Translations under genes and position numbers: made by a program | The notes under the pieces: model-generated | Told to the model about the DNA's origin: nothing | Database searches by the model: none | The model's input: only the letters and a program-made list of their open reading frames with translations | Part shown: positions 9,093-16,229 of the stretch, piece by piece | How the letters are laid out: the number at the start of each line of letters is the position of its first letter | Numbering within the stretch: the stretch's first letter is position 1 | From: Burkholderiales bacterium | GTDB taxonomy: Bacteria > Pseudomonadota > Gammaproteobacteria > Burkholderiales > Burkholderiaceae | NCBI GenBank assembly: GCA_947447845.1 | Contig: CANFNO010000005.1 | Coordinates: forward strand, 1 to 20,702 | Direction: 5' to 3' | Length of the DNA stretch: 20,702 nt

Positions 9093-10178
9093 TTACGCAA
9101 TGCCACCATTGTCCGGTATTGCCAACACCCGGCGGGCACGCACTGCTTCAGCCAACCCCTGCAGAACAGGCACGGTGTCTGTAAACGCGAGGCAGCCGTC
9201 CGTAATGCTTTGTCCATAGGTCAGCGCTTTGCCGGGGACCACGGCTTGCGAGCCTGCCAGCAGGTGGCTTTCGAGCATGACGCCGATGATGGATTTTTGG
9301 CCCGCCTGAAGTTGCTGTGCGATGTCCTGTGCGACTGCAACCTGGTTCTCAAAACGCTTCTTGCTGTTGGCGTGGCTGCAATCCACCAGAATGGCTTGCG
9401 GTGCTCCTGCCGCAAATAGCAGCGCGCTGGCTTTGGCGATATGGGATGCATCGAAGTTGGGGCCGCTCTGGCTGCCACCGCGCAGCACTAAATGCGCGTG
9501 TTCGTTGCCGGTGGTGGTGAAGACGGCCGGTGCGCCTTGCTGGGTCAGGGATGGGAAGCAGTGGGGATGGCGCGCTGAGAGGATGGCGTCCACCGCAACC
9601 TGCAAGTCACCGTCGGTGCGATTCTTGAACCCGACTGGCATGGACAGGCCCGAGGCCAACTCGCGGTGCACCTGGCTTTCCGTGGTGCGGGCACCGATGG
9701 CGCCCCACGAGATCAGGTCCGCGTAATACTGCCCCAGCGTGGTGTCCAGAAACTCGGTGGCAATTGGCAGGCCGACTTGCGTGATGTCCAGCAGGAGCTT
9801 TCGGGCAAGGCGCAGGCCCCGGTTGATTTGAAAACTACCGTCCAGTTCCGGGTCGTTGATCAGCCCTTTCCAACCCACCACGGTGCGCGGCTTTTCAAAG
9901 TAAACCCGCATCACGATGAGCAGATCTTTGGACAGGTCACGGGCTATCGGTAGCAGCTTGGTGGCGTATTCCAGCGCGGCACTTGTGTCGTGCACCGAGC
10001 AGGGGCCCACCAGAACCAGCAAGCGGTCGTCCCGGCTCATAACAATGTCCGCCACCTGGTTGCGGAAGCTCTGGACACGGTTTGCCATGTCTTCAGGCAG
10101 GGGTAACTCGTCTTCCAGAATGGCGGGCGAGATGAGAGGGCGCACGCTGCTGATGCGGGTGTCGGTGACGGTTGACAT
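9093..10178 (-). CDS. 3-deoxy-7-phosphoheptulonate synthase (DAHP synthase, type I)
   Basis: Catalyses condensation of phosphoenolpyruvate and erythrose-4-phosphate, the first step of the shikimate pathway to aromatic amino acids. The 361-residue protein has the AroF/AroG/AroH-type core: VGPCSVHD (57-64), the substrate-binding stretch YFEKPRTVVGWKG (93-105) and GARTTESQVHRELASG. Predicted metal ligands Cys60, His269 (DCSHANSKK), Glu303 (ESHL) and Asp327 line up with those known in E. coli AroG. The start is ATG at 10178-10176; the ribosome-binding site is weak. Which end product inhibits it (Phe, Tyr or Trp) cannot be decided here, so no specific aro symbol is given. It lies 48 bp downstream of the dctR-like gene and 37 bp upstream of mutS, all on the minus strand. 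Confidence 0.95.
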   Translation of the reverse strand: MSTVTDTRISSVRPLISPAILEDELPLPEDMANRVQSFRNQVADIVMSRDDRLLVLVGPCSVHDTSAALEYATKLLPIARDLSKDLLIVMRVYFEKPRTVVGWKGLINDPELDGSFQINRGLRLARKLLLDITQVGLPIATEFLDTTLGQYYADLISWGAIGARTTESQVHRELASGLSMPVGFKNRTDGDLQVAVDAILSARHPHCFPSLTQQGAPAVFTTTGNEHAHLVLRGGSQSGPNFDASHIAKASALLFAAGAPQAILVDCSHANSKKRFENQVAVAQDIAQQLQAGQKSIIGVMLESHLLAGSQAVVPGKALTYGQSITDGCLAFTDTVPVLQGLAEAVRARRVLAIPDNGGIA

Positions 10179-10226
10179 GTCGGGAGTCCGTTAGGTTTGG
10201 GTTGGCGTGGTCTGCGGCGTGCTGAC

Positions 10227-10871
10227 CTAAGGCTCAACTGTAATTCCGAAGCTCTTCATGGCAGCAATGGTTGTTGCCAGCTCGGCCGACTTGTCCACAC
10301 CAAGCTTCTCACAGGCCTTGGATCGGTGTACCTCCACCATGCGTTCCGTGATTCCCAGCATGGCCCCTGTGACTTTGTTCAGATGGCCTTCGGCCACAAG
10401 CACAGCCACCTTGCGCTGTTGCGGAGTCAGGGTCTTCCACATTTCTTGCAGAAAGTCGCAGCGCTTGGCCTTCTGGTGCAGTTCGGCTTCCATCACCACG
10501 GCCCGGTGCAGCAGGGGCAGCAGAGTGCCGTTGGTGTAGGGCTTTTCTACAAAGTCCAGCGCGCCCTTGTTGACGGCCTGTACCGCGCGGCCGATGGTGC
10601 CACGCCCACTCAGAAAAATCACCGGACTGCGTCGGGCATAGCCCCGGGTGATCAACTGCTCGTGCACCACATCGCCATCCATCGGAGGCATGTCCAAGTC
10701 CAGTACGAAAACAGCGCGCAGTGGTTTTGGCTCAGCTTCAATCGCTTCCAGCAGCGCGGCGCCACTGCCAAACGCTCGCACATCGAACTCGGCCTGGCGC
10801 AGCAGGAAGGCCAGTGCATCAAGCACATCCTTTTCGTCGTCACAAAGGTAAATGGTGGTAGGTGAATTCAT
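10227..10871 (-). CDS. dctR: DctR-like response regulator, LuxR/FixJ family
   Basis: A 214-residue cytosolic transcription regulator, partner of the kinase encoded just upstream. The receiver domain (about 5-125) has the acidic pair Asp11/Asp12, phospho-acceptor Asp58 in DLDMPPMDG, Ser88 and Lys110 in VEKPY. A LuxR-type helix-turn-helix occupies about 147-205 (LTPQQRKVAVLVAEGHLNKV, then MVEVHRSKACEKLG). ATG 10871-10869 overlaps the kinase stop as ATGA, indicating translational coupling; a longer in-frame extension upstream would lie inside the kinase gene and is rejected. The nearby divergent dctP and the family resemblance suggest control of C4-dicarboxylate or related organic-acid uptake, as for DctS/DctR of Rhodobacter capsulatus. 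The symbol is by analogy. Confidence 0.88.
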   Translation of the reverse strand: MNSPTTIYLCDDEKDVLDALAFLLRQAEFDVRAFGSGAALLEAIEAEPKPLRAVFVLDLDMPPMDGDVVHEQLITRGYARRSPVIFLSGRGTIGRAVQAVNKGALDFVEKPYTNGTLLPLLHRAVVMEAELHQKAKRCDFLQEMWKTLTPQQRKVAVLVAEGHLNKVTGAMLGITERMVEVHRSKACEKLGVDKSAELATTIAAMKSFGITVEP

Positions 10872-12835
10872 GGGTGGTCTTCCGGTGAGAGCTTGCCAGA
10901 CAAAGGCAAAGTGAAACTGAACTCGGCGCCTGCGTCGGGTGCGTCTTGCGCGCGCAACTTGCCGCCATGCGACTCGGCAATGGCGCGGCATATTCCCAGG
11001 CCCAAGCCCATGCCGCGCTCTTTGGTGGAATAGAAGGTGGAGCACAGTGTGTCGATGGTGCGGCCCTGCAGGCCGGGGCCGTTGTCGCGCACCAGCACTT
11101 CCAATGTGGCCTCGCTGTCATGGGTGGCGGGGTTCAAGCGTGTCTGTACCCAGATGGACCGCTCTCCTTCCTGCTGCACAAGGGCATCGGCCGCGTTACG
11201 CACCAGATTGGCAATCACCTGTTCGACACCGATGCGGTCCATGTGCACCGGGGGCAGATCGGGTGCCAGTTGCGTGTGGACTTGTATGCGTGAGTGCTGG
11301 ATTTGGCGCTTGCGTTGCTGCAGCGAATCGGTGGTCACCTGGTTCAGGTCACAGGCGGCACGCACCGGCTTGGAGGGCGACGTTTGATTACGAATCCAGT
11401 TCACGATGTCGCCGGCCTTTTTGGTATTGCGATCCATGGCATTCACAGCAGCCAGCAGATCGGTGGCATCGGGCAAGCGTTTTTGTAGCGCCATATGCAG
11501 GCCGGCGCTGTAGCTGGCGATGGTGGTGAGCGGCTGATTCAGTTCGTGCGCCAGTTCCGAGGCAATCAGCCCCAGGTCATTCAGGCGGGCGTGCTGGGCC
11601 ATAGCCTCAACGTGGCGGCGTTCCTTGTCTTCCAATGCTTTGCGTTCGCCAATGTCCACGATGGAGCCCATCCAGCCAATGCGCACGCCCTCGGAGTTGA
11701 CCAGAGGCGATTCGAAAATCATCACATCCAGCGCGTGTCCGTTGCGGTGGGTCCAGCGGGTTTCAAAACCATCGGTGGAGGTGTCGCCGGCGAGTGTGTT
11801 CAAGTTGCGCGCCATCATCGCGTCCTTGGCCTCGGGCGGCCAGAAGGGCAGAGGCGGAATCAACCCCACGAGTTCTTCGCAGCTATAGCCCACCATGTCG
11901 CATAAGGTTTTGTTGACATACAGAATGCGTCCGGCCGGGTCACGGGCGCGCAGGCCCACCAGGGCCGAGTCTTCCATGGACTGGCGCCATGCGGCCTCCG
12001 TCTTGGCGAGTGTGATGGCGCGGGCCACTTGCGCCATTTCTCTGCGCAGGAGTTGCGAGGCCGCAGCCCCCAGCAGCAACAAGCCGGCCAGCAATGCCAG
12101 CGTGCGGCTGTTGCTGCGCCACGAGGCCAGCGGTTCATAGGGCGTGAGGCGCAGCGTGGTGTCTTTGAAGGCGGCCAGCGGCGTGTCCACGCGTGTGCCC
12201 AGAGGAGCCTTTGCGGGGTTGGCGGTGGTGGCAATCACCTCGCCCAACTCGGACAAAAAGTCCACCTGATAGCGCCGGTTAAGCCAAGCCAAATCGGTGC
12301 TTTGCAGTAGGTCAGTAATTTCGTAGCGCGCCAGCAATTGCCCTGCGGGTTTGCCATCGGCCCCAAGCACTGCCGCCGACAGGTGCTCGGCCTGCCCGGT
12401 GGATTGAATGTGCAGGTCGTCATTCGCCTTGGTCTGTGTGCTTGCGGCGCGCGCGGCGCGCGCAATCACCTGGCTGTCTTCACCAATCCATACCAGCCGG
12501 TTCCAGAGCCGGTCCAGACCGGCGACCACCTCGGGCAAGGCTGCCAATGCTGCGTCTCCCGGCGAATGCAGCCCAGCCAGCCGGTTGGCAGCTTCGAGCA
12601 ATTTGGCTCGCTCCATGTCCTGCCTGCCTAGTAGTTGGGCCTGCACGCTTTGCGTGTCTGCCTGCATCGTGTGCAGAGCGGCGGCGCGTTCCACCGCATC
12701 ATTGCCTTCGGCCCAATAGGCAATCAGAACCACAAACACCAAAGCCAACAGGAGTGGCAGCAGCCACAAGGTCCTCTTTGCAATGGACACTCGCGCATGG
12801 GGTTGAAAGGGTTTGGGTGCGAGGGCGAGGGGCAT
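10868..12835 (-). CDS. dctS: DctS-like membrane sensor histidine kinase
   Basis: A 655-residue inner-membrane kinase that should phosphorylate the coupled DctR-like regulator. TM1 (about 22-42) and TM2 (about 245-263) enclose a periplasmic sensor region of about 200 residues. A PAS domain follows (about 283-395, ALVGLRARDPAGRILYVNKT). The dimerisation/phosphoacceptor helix has His430 in ELAHELNQPL. The HATPase domain has the N-box NLVRNAADAL, the G1 box DNGPG and the G2 box GMGLGLG. There is no receiver domain. ATG 12835-12833 is chosen; an in-frame TTG two codons earlier (12841) is equally possible, and neither has a good ribosome-binding site. It is divergent from the dctP-like gene and shares its control region. 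The ligand is unproven, but a dicarboxylate or similar acid is the natural guess. Confidence 0.9.
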   Translation of the reverse strand: MPLALAPKPFQPHARVSIAKRTLWLLPLLLALVFVVLIAYWAEGNDAVERAAALHTMQADTQSVQAQLLGRQDMERAKLLEAANRLAGLHSPGDAALAALPEVVAGLDRLWNRLVWIGEDSQVIARAARAASTQTKANDDLHIQSTGQAEHLSAAVLGADGKPAGQLLARYEITDLLQSTDLAWLNRRYQVDFLSELGEVIATTANPAKAPLGTRVDTPLAAFKDTTLRLTPYEPLASWRSNSRTLALLAGLLLLGAAASQLLRREMAQVARAITLAKTEAAWRQSMEDSALVGLRARDPAGRILYVNKTLCDMVGYSCEELVGLIPPLPFWPPEAKDAMMARNLNTLAGDTSTDGFETRWTHRNGHALDVMIFESPLVNSEGVRIGWMGSIVDIGERKALEDKERRHVEAMAQHARLNDLGLIASELAHELNQPLTTIASYSAGLHMALQKRLPDATDLLAAVNAMDRNTKKAGDIVNWIRNQTSPSKPVRAACDLNQVTTDSLQQRKRQIQHSRIQVHTQLAPDLPPVHMDRIGVEQVIANLVRNAADALVQQEGERSIWVQTRLNPATHDSEATLEVLVRDNGPGLQGRTIDTLCSTFYSTKERGMGLGLGICRAIAESHGGKLRAQDAPDAGAEFSFTLPLSGKLSPEDHP

Positions 12836-12886
12836 GGCCAAATTCTAGGTGCCGCCCCAGGCAAAAACGCGATTAATCCGCCCGAC

Positions 12887-12918
12887 GTGTGGAAACCCAC
12901 ACGTGTGGAACGCCACAC
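12887..12918. promoter_or_regulatory. Two abutting 16-bp palindromes, probable DctR operator
   Basis: GTGTGG-AAAC-CCACAC (12887-12902) is followed without a gap by GTGTGG-AACG-CCACAC (12903-12918). The first palindrome extends to 8-bp arms (ACGTGTGG/CCACACGT, 12885-12904). The junction CCACACGTGTGG is itself a palindrome, so the half-sites could be paired in more than one register. Centre-to-centre spacing is 16 bp. The site lies between the divergent dctS-like and dctP-like genes, where a dimeric LuxR-type regulator would bind. Binding by the neighbouring regulator is inferred. Confidence 0.75.
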
Positions 12919-12941
12919 TACGCGGCGCTGCGACTGCCGCA

Positions 12942-12947
12942 TAGACT
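12942..12947 (+). promoter_or_regulatory. Candidate -10 element for dctP
   Basis: TAGACT matches the -10 consensus at 4 of 6 positions. Seventeen bases upstream the -35 position (12919-12924, TACGCG) is very poor. With a start near 12954 the second palindrome would be centred near -43, the usual position for a class II activator. This is an inferred promoter. Confidence 0.35.
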
Positions 12948-12981
12948 GCAGGCACAAACAGGACGAAAGAGGGAGCACTTC

Positions 12982-14055
12982 ATGAAACAACTGCCGCAAG
13001 CCACACCAGACCGGGGAGCCCGCAGTCCCCTCCGCGCCCTCCCTGCGCTGTTGGGCATCTGTCTGCTGGTCGCAGCACAGGGTCTTGCTACCTTGTGCAT
13101 GTCTACCATTCAAGCCCATGCCCAAACCCCGATCGTGATCCAGTTCAGCCATGTGGTAACCGCAGATACCGCCAAGGGCCGCGCCGCCTTGAAGTTCAAG
13201 GAGCTGGCGGAGCAGCGGACCCACGGACGCGTGCGCATTGAGGTCTATCCCAACAGCCAGCTCTACAAAGACCGCGAAGAGATGGACGCCTTGCGCCTGG
13301 GTGCGGTGCAGATGCTGGCTCCATCGCTTTCCAAGTTAGCGGGCGTGGGCGGCACGGACTTCGAAGTGTTTGACCTGCCCTTTTTGTTCCCGGACCACGC
13401 CGCCTATCGCCGGGTGGTGGATGGCGCCATTGGTGCCGAGTTGTTGCACCGGTTGGAGGCAAAAGGTGTCAGGGGTCTGGCTTACTGGGACAACGGCTTC
13501 AAAGTGTTTACTGCCAACAGCGCCCTGCAGACGGTGCAGGATTTCAAGGGTTTGAGGATTCGCGTGCAGGCTTCCAGGACACTGGTGAAGCAGATGCAGT
13601 TGCTGGGTGCAGAGCCCTCCATTTCGCCGCTGATCAATGTGTTTGAAGCCTTGCGCGCCGGCAAGCTGGATGGTCAAGAGAACACGCCCATCAATGTGTT
13701 CTCGCAGCGCTTGCACGAGGTGCAAAGCCACCTCACGGTGTCCAACCACGGGTATCTGGCCTACGCGGTGATTGTGAACAAGGCCTTCTGGGACAAGTTG
13801 CCGGCCGACATTCGCAGCACGCTGGAGGCTGCGCTGCATGACGCCACCGCGTTCGAGAACAGCATGGCCGAGGCTGAAAATGCCAAGGCCCTGGAGCGTA
13901 TCAAGGCCAGCGGCAAGCTCAGCATCTACACCCCCAATGCGCAAGAGTTTGCACAGTGGCGCACGGCGCTGGATCCGGTCTCTCTGGCGGCTCAGTCCGG
14001 CATCCGGCCTGAGCTGGTCAAGGCGATCCAGATCGCCGCCCGCGCGCCGCCTTAG
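12982..14055 (+). CDS. dctP: DctP-family TRAP solute-binding protein
   Basis: A 357-residue periplasmic binding protein of the tripartite TRAP transporter family, typically for C4-dicarboxylates or related organic acids. A long signal peptide (about 47 residues, hydrophobic core PALLGICLLVAAQGLATL) ends at AHA before QTPIVIQFSHVV. Family signatures are the opening FSHVVTADTAKGRAA, NSQLYKDREEMDALRLGAVQ, FDLPFLFPD and GLRIRVQASRTL, whose Arg is at the usual carboxylate-binding position. ATG 12982 follows GGGAG by several bases. In the canonical operon dctQ and dctM follow; here the next gene is an unrelated coiled-coil protein after 132 bp, so this is an orphan binding protein. Expression is probably controlled by the divergent DctS/DctR pair through the palindromes upstream. 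Confidence 0.92.
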   Translation: MKQLPQATPDRGARSPLRALPALLGICLLVAAQGLATLCMSTIQAHAQTPIVIQFSHVVTADTAKGRAALKFKELAEQRTHGRVRIEVYPNSQLYKDREEMDALRLGAVQMLAPSLSKLAGVGGTDFEVFDLPFLFPDHAAYRRVVDGAIGAELLHRLEAKGVRGLAYWDNGFKVFTANSALQTVQDFKGLRIRVQASRTLVKQMQLLGAEPSISPLINVFEALRAGKLDGQENTPINVFSQRLHEVQSHLTVSNHGYLAYAVIVNKAFWDKLPADIRSTLEAALHDATAFENSMAEAENAKALERIKASGKLSIYTPNAQEFAQWRTALDPVSLAAQSGIRPELVKAIQIAARAPP

Positions 14056-14065
14056 AGCCTGGCTC

Positions 14066-14082
14066 GCTGGCTTAGCGCCAGC
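14066..14082. other. Stem-loop downstream of dctP
   Basis: GCTGGC (14066-14071) and GCCAGC (14077-14082) form a perfect 6-bp stem with a five-base loop, 10 bases after the dctP stop. No T-run follows, so it may stabilise or attenuate the transcript rather than act as an intrinsic terminator. Confidence 0.4.
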
Positions 14083-14106
14083 CCACCTTCCACCCCTGAA
14101 AAGTTT

Positions 14107-14123
14107 GCAGACCCCGGGTCTGC
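14107..14123. other. Second stem-loop downstream of dctP
   Basis: GCAGACCC and GGGTCTGC are perfect reverse complements around a single C (in practice a 7-bp stem with a three-base loop), 52 bases after the dctP stop. GGGGAAG follows instead of a T-run. Together with the preceding hairpin it suggests a transcript boundary or processing site between dctP and the next gene. Confidence 0.45.
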
Positions 14124-14187
14124 GGGGAAGAGCTACGTCTGAAATTCCGCATCCACCACTTTCACGCAACCACAAAAGGAGAAAACC

Positions 14188-14964
14188 ATGAACGAAATCC
14201 AAGCCACAGTGCAGGCACAAAAGCTGACCTGGATACGCGCACTCACAGCTGCCGCCGGTGTCGTCGCACTGGCCGTCTTTGCACCGGCGATATGGCTGGC
14301 GGCCAGCGGCGGCGCAGGGCTACTGGTGCTGGGCTGCATTCTGGCCATTGGCTTTACCGCCGTGCAGATGCTGCCGCTGCTGGGCCAGAAGCTTGAAAAC
14401 GAATTGCTGGCGGCGCGCAAGGCCGAGGCCAGACGCAACCCGATCGAGCAGCTGCAAAACGAAGTGCTGCGCCGGGCCGAGCGGCTTCGCTCGTTCCGCA
14501 AGGCGCTGGTGACTGTGGGCGGGCAGATTGAATCCATCCGCCAGATGATCGAAACCAGCCAGACCAAGTTCACCGGCCCGGTGCTGGCGCGGCAGGAGCG
14601 TGCGCTGGACAAGCTGCAGCAGTTCCACAACATCAACATTGCACGCCTGAATCAAGCCCAGGAGGCGCTGCAGGAATTCAAGAACACAGTGGAGCAAAAG
14701 CAGAGCGAATGGCATATCGCCATTGCCATTGACGACGCCAACCGCGCCCTGGACCCGAACGCCGCCGACCACCTGATGCAAGACCTGCTGGCCGACACCG
14801 CACTGCGCACCGTGCAGGACCGCTTCAACAACGTGTTTGCCGAACTCGATGTGCAGATGAGCAGCATAGATGGCCCCACCCGCAGCCTGCTGGATGACCA
14901 GAGCCTGGACCATATGGGGGCGCTGCACCTGCCCCAAACCATTTCACAAAGGAGCGCGCTATGA
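14188..14964 (+). CDS. Two-TM coiled-coil protein of unknown function
   Basis: A 258-residue protein that I do not recognise. Two hydrophobic segments near the N-terminus (about 17-39 and 42-65) form a membrane hairpin. From about residue 66 to 225 the chain is charged, Leu/Gln/Glu-rich and almost free of Gly and Pro, typical of long alpha-helical coiled coil (KLENELLAARKAEARRNPIE, QLQNEVLRRAERLRSFRKAL, QAQEALQEFKNTVEQKQSEW). The arrangement recalls PspA-like helical proteins with an added membrane anchor, but that is only an analogy. ATG 14188 is preceded by AAAAGGAG. The stop overlaps the start of a 55-codon membrane protein gene (ATGA), and a TAXI-type binding protein follows, so the three are probably one operon. 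Confidence 0.8.
   Translation: MNEIQATVQAQKLTWIRALTAAAGVVALAVFAPAIWLAASGGAGLLVLGCILAIGFTAVQMLPLLGQKLENELLAARKAEARRNPIEQLQNEVLRRAERLRSFRKALVTVGGQIESIRQMIETSQTKFTGPVLARQERALDKLQQFHNINIARLNQAQEALQEFKNTVEQKQSEWHIAIAIDDANRALDPNAADHLMQDLLADTALRTVQDRFNNVFAELDVQMSSIDGPTRSLLDDQSLDHMGALHLPQTISQRSAL
14948..14954 (+). promoter_or_regulatory. Ribosome-binding site for the 55-aa membrane protein
   Basis: AAAGGAG lies six bases before ATG 14961, inside the end of the preceding gene. This strong site is the main support for translation of the short ORF. Confidence 0.75.
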
Positions 14965-15128
14965 ACTACTGGAAACGCCTGCGTCTGATTGGCAGCGTGA
15001 TTGTGCTGGGCATCGCTGTGCTGGCCGTGCTGGTGGCGGTGCTGCGTGGGCCACTTGCCGATGACGAGGCGCCATCGCGCCGCCCCCAATCCGATCTGCA
15101 ACAGCAATCCGGCACCAAAGGTCTTTAA
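14961..15128 (+). CDS. 55-aa single-pass membrane protein
   Basis: A short gene starting with ATG 14961, whose last base plus GA forms part of the preceding gene's stop (ATGA overlap), and ending in TAA 15126-15128. The product begins MNYWKRLRLIG, has one strong TM helix (about residues 9-29, rich in Val, Leu, Ile and Ala) and a hydrophilic tail ending QQQSGTKGL. Basic residues before the TM and an acidic, Gln-rich stretch after it suggest N-in/C-out orientation. A perfect AAAGGAG six bases upstream and the overlap make translation likely. No family is recognised; the overlap suggests a small partner subunit of the coiled-coil protein. Confidence 0.7.
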   Translation: MNYWKRLRLIGSVIVLGIAVLAVLVAVLRGPLADDEAPSRRPQSDLQQQSGTKGL

Positions 15129-15155
15129 CCCTCTTTTTACTTGAAGGAAAACATC

Positions 15156-16103
15156 ATGCGAACTAAACAAATTTCTCTGGCCTTGCTCACTCTCAGTCTG
15201 CTGGCTGCATTTCAGGCAAGCGCCCAAACGGAAGTGGCTGCGCCAAGCAACGCGTTGCGGATTGCCACCGGTAAGAAAGGCAAGGGTTATTCCAAGCTGT
15301 TTGCCAATATCAACGCTGTTTGCGGCGACAAGGTGGCTCTCACTGAAGTGGAAACCGAAGGCGGTTTGCAAAACCTCACCACCCTTGCGGCCAACCAGGC
15401 CGAGCTGGGTTTTGCCCAACTCGATACCCTGCAAGACATGAAGTCCTCCGATGAGGCCATAGGCGCACTGCAAGCGGTGCTGCCGCTGAACATGAATCTG
15501 CTACACATTCTGGCCAACGCAGAAGGCTATAACTACAAGACCGAGACAAAGTACCTGGTGATGGGTGGCAAGACCGTCAACGTGCCGGTGACCAATTTCT
15601 CCGACCTCAAGGGCCTGCCTGTTGCAGTAGTGGGTTCTGCACGCGCGCTGGGTCGTGTGCTTGATCGCGGCAATGCCATGGGCCTCCAGTTCGTGGATGT
15701 GGAGACGGATGATCAGGCCCTGGCCAAATTGAATGCCGGCAAGGTCGCTGCAATGTTCAGTACCAGCGGCTGGCCCAGCGGACCGGTGCAAAAGCTCAAA
15801 CGCAATAGCGGCCTGGTTCTGGTGAAGTTCGATATGCCAGTGAAACCACCGTATCAACTCGTCAAAAAGAACTATGAAAACCTGGACACGTTCAATCACG
15901 GTTTTTTGGCTGCCCCCAATCTGTTGGTGACGCGCGCCTTCTCGGTCTCAGGTACCAATGGGCGGGCCGTCGCGACCTTGCAAAACTGTATTCAGAAAAA
16001 CCTGGTGAATTTGCAAGATGGGCAATTTGAGCCAGCTTGGCCTGAGGTCAAAAATCTGTCGGACACCTATGGCTGGCCGCGCTTTGGAAGCGCTAAGCGT
16101 TAG
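15156..16103 (+). CDS. TAXI-like TRAP-type solute-binding protein
   Basis: A 315-residue exported protein. The signal peptide (MRTKQISLALLTLSLLAAFQ, cleavage after ASA at about residue 23) is followed by a binding-protein fold resembling the TAXI/NMT1-like family: RIATGKKGKGYSKLFANINA, a near match to the ATG-x-x-G-x-Y opening of TAXI proteins, then TEGGLQNLTTLAANQAELGF and LDTL. It is probably periplasmic; the ligand is unknown (TAXI members bind glutamate and other small acids). The start ATG 15156 is preferred over an in-frame TTG at 15141 because AAGGA (15144-15148) is correctly spaced for it and the signal peptide then begins cleanly. No TAXI-type fused permease gene (DctQM) is nearby. 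It is 27 bp downstream of the 55-aa membrane protein gene and probably in the same operon. Confidence 0.8.
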   Translation: MRTKQISLALLTLSLLAAFQASAQTEVAAPSNALRIATGKKGKGYSKLFANINAVCGDKVALTEVETEGGLQNLTTLAANQAELGFAQLDTLQDMKSSDEAIGALQAVLPLNMNLLHILANAEGYNYKTETKYLVMGGKTVNVPVTNFSDLKGLPVAVVGSARALGRVLDRGNAMGLQFVDVETDDQALAKLNAGKVAAMFSTSGWPSGPVQKLKRNSGLVLVKFDMPVKPPYQLVKKNYENLDTFNHGFLAAPNLLVTRAFSVSGTNGRAVATLQNCIQKNLVNLQDGQFEPAWPEVKNLSDTYGWPRFGSAKR

Positions 16104-16229
16104 TCATGGGCGCAACTACGTAATTACACACACACGAGTCCGGCGCGAATACGGATGTGCGGATTGCTGTGTGTCTTTACGATGGAACAGCCGGTTAACA
16201 GCATCAATTTCATAACTTGGGAGTGGACG

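Noticed and set aside
10872..11045. A longer N-terminus for the DctR-like regulator
   Set aside because: The extension lies wholly inside the kinase gene and has no receiver-domain sequence. ATG 10871 gives the standard ATGA overlap and a normal receiver start.
13336..14220. A 294-codon minus-strand frame opposite dctP
   Set aside because: A GC-skew shadow. The plus strand encodes a complete DctP with signal peptide.
16120..16181. ACACACA and TGTGTGT arms in the gap before the SPFH gene
   Set aside because: A simple-sequence (CA)n stretch facing a short GT stretch over a long loop; easily explained by chance and without a T-run.
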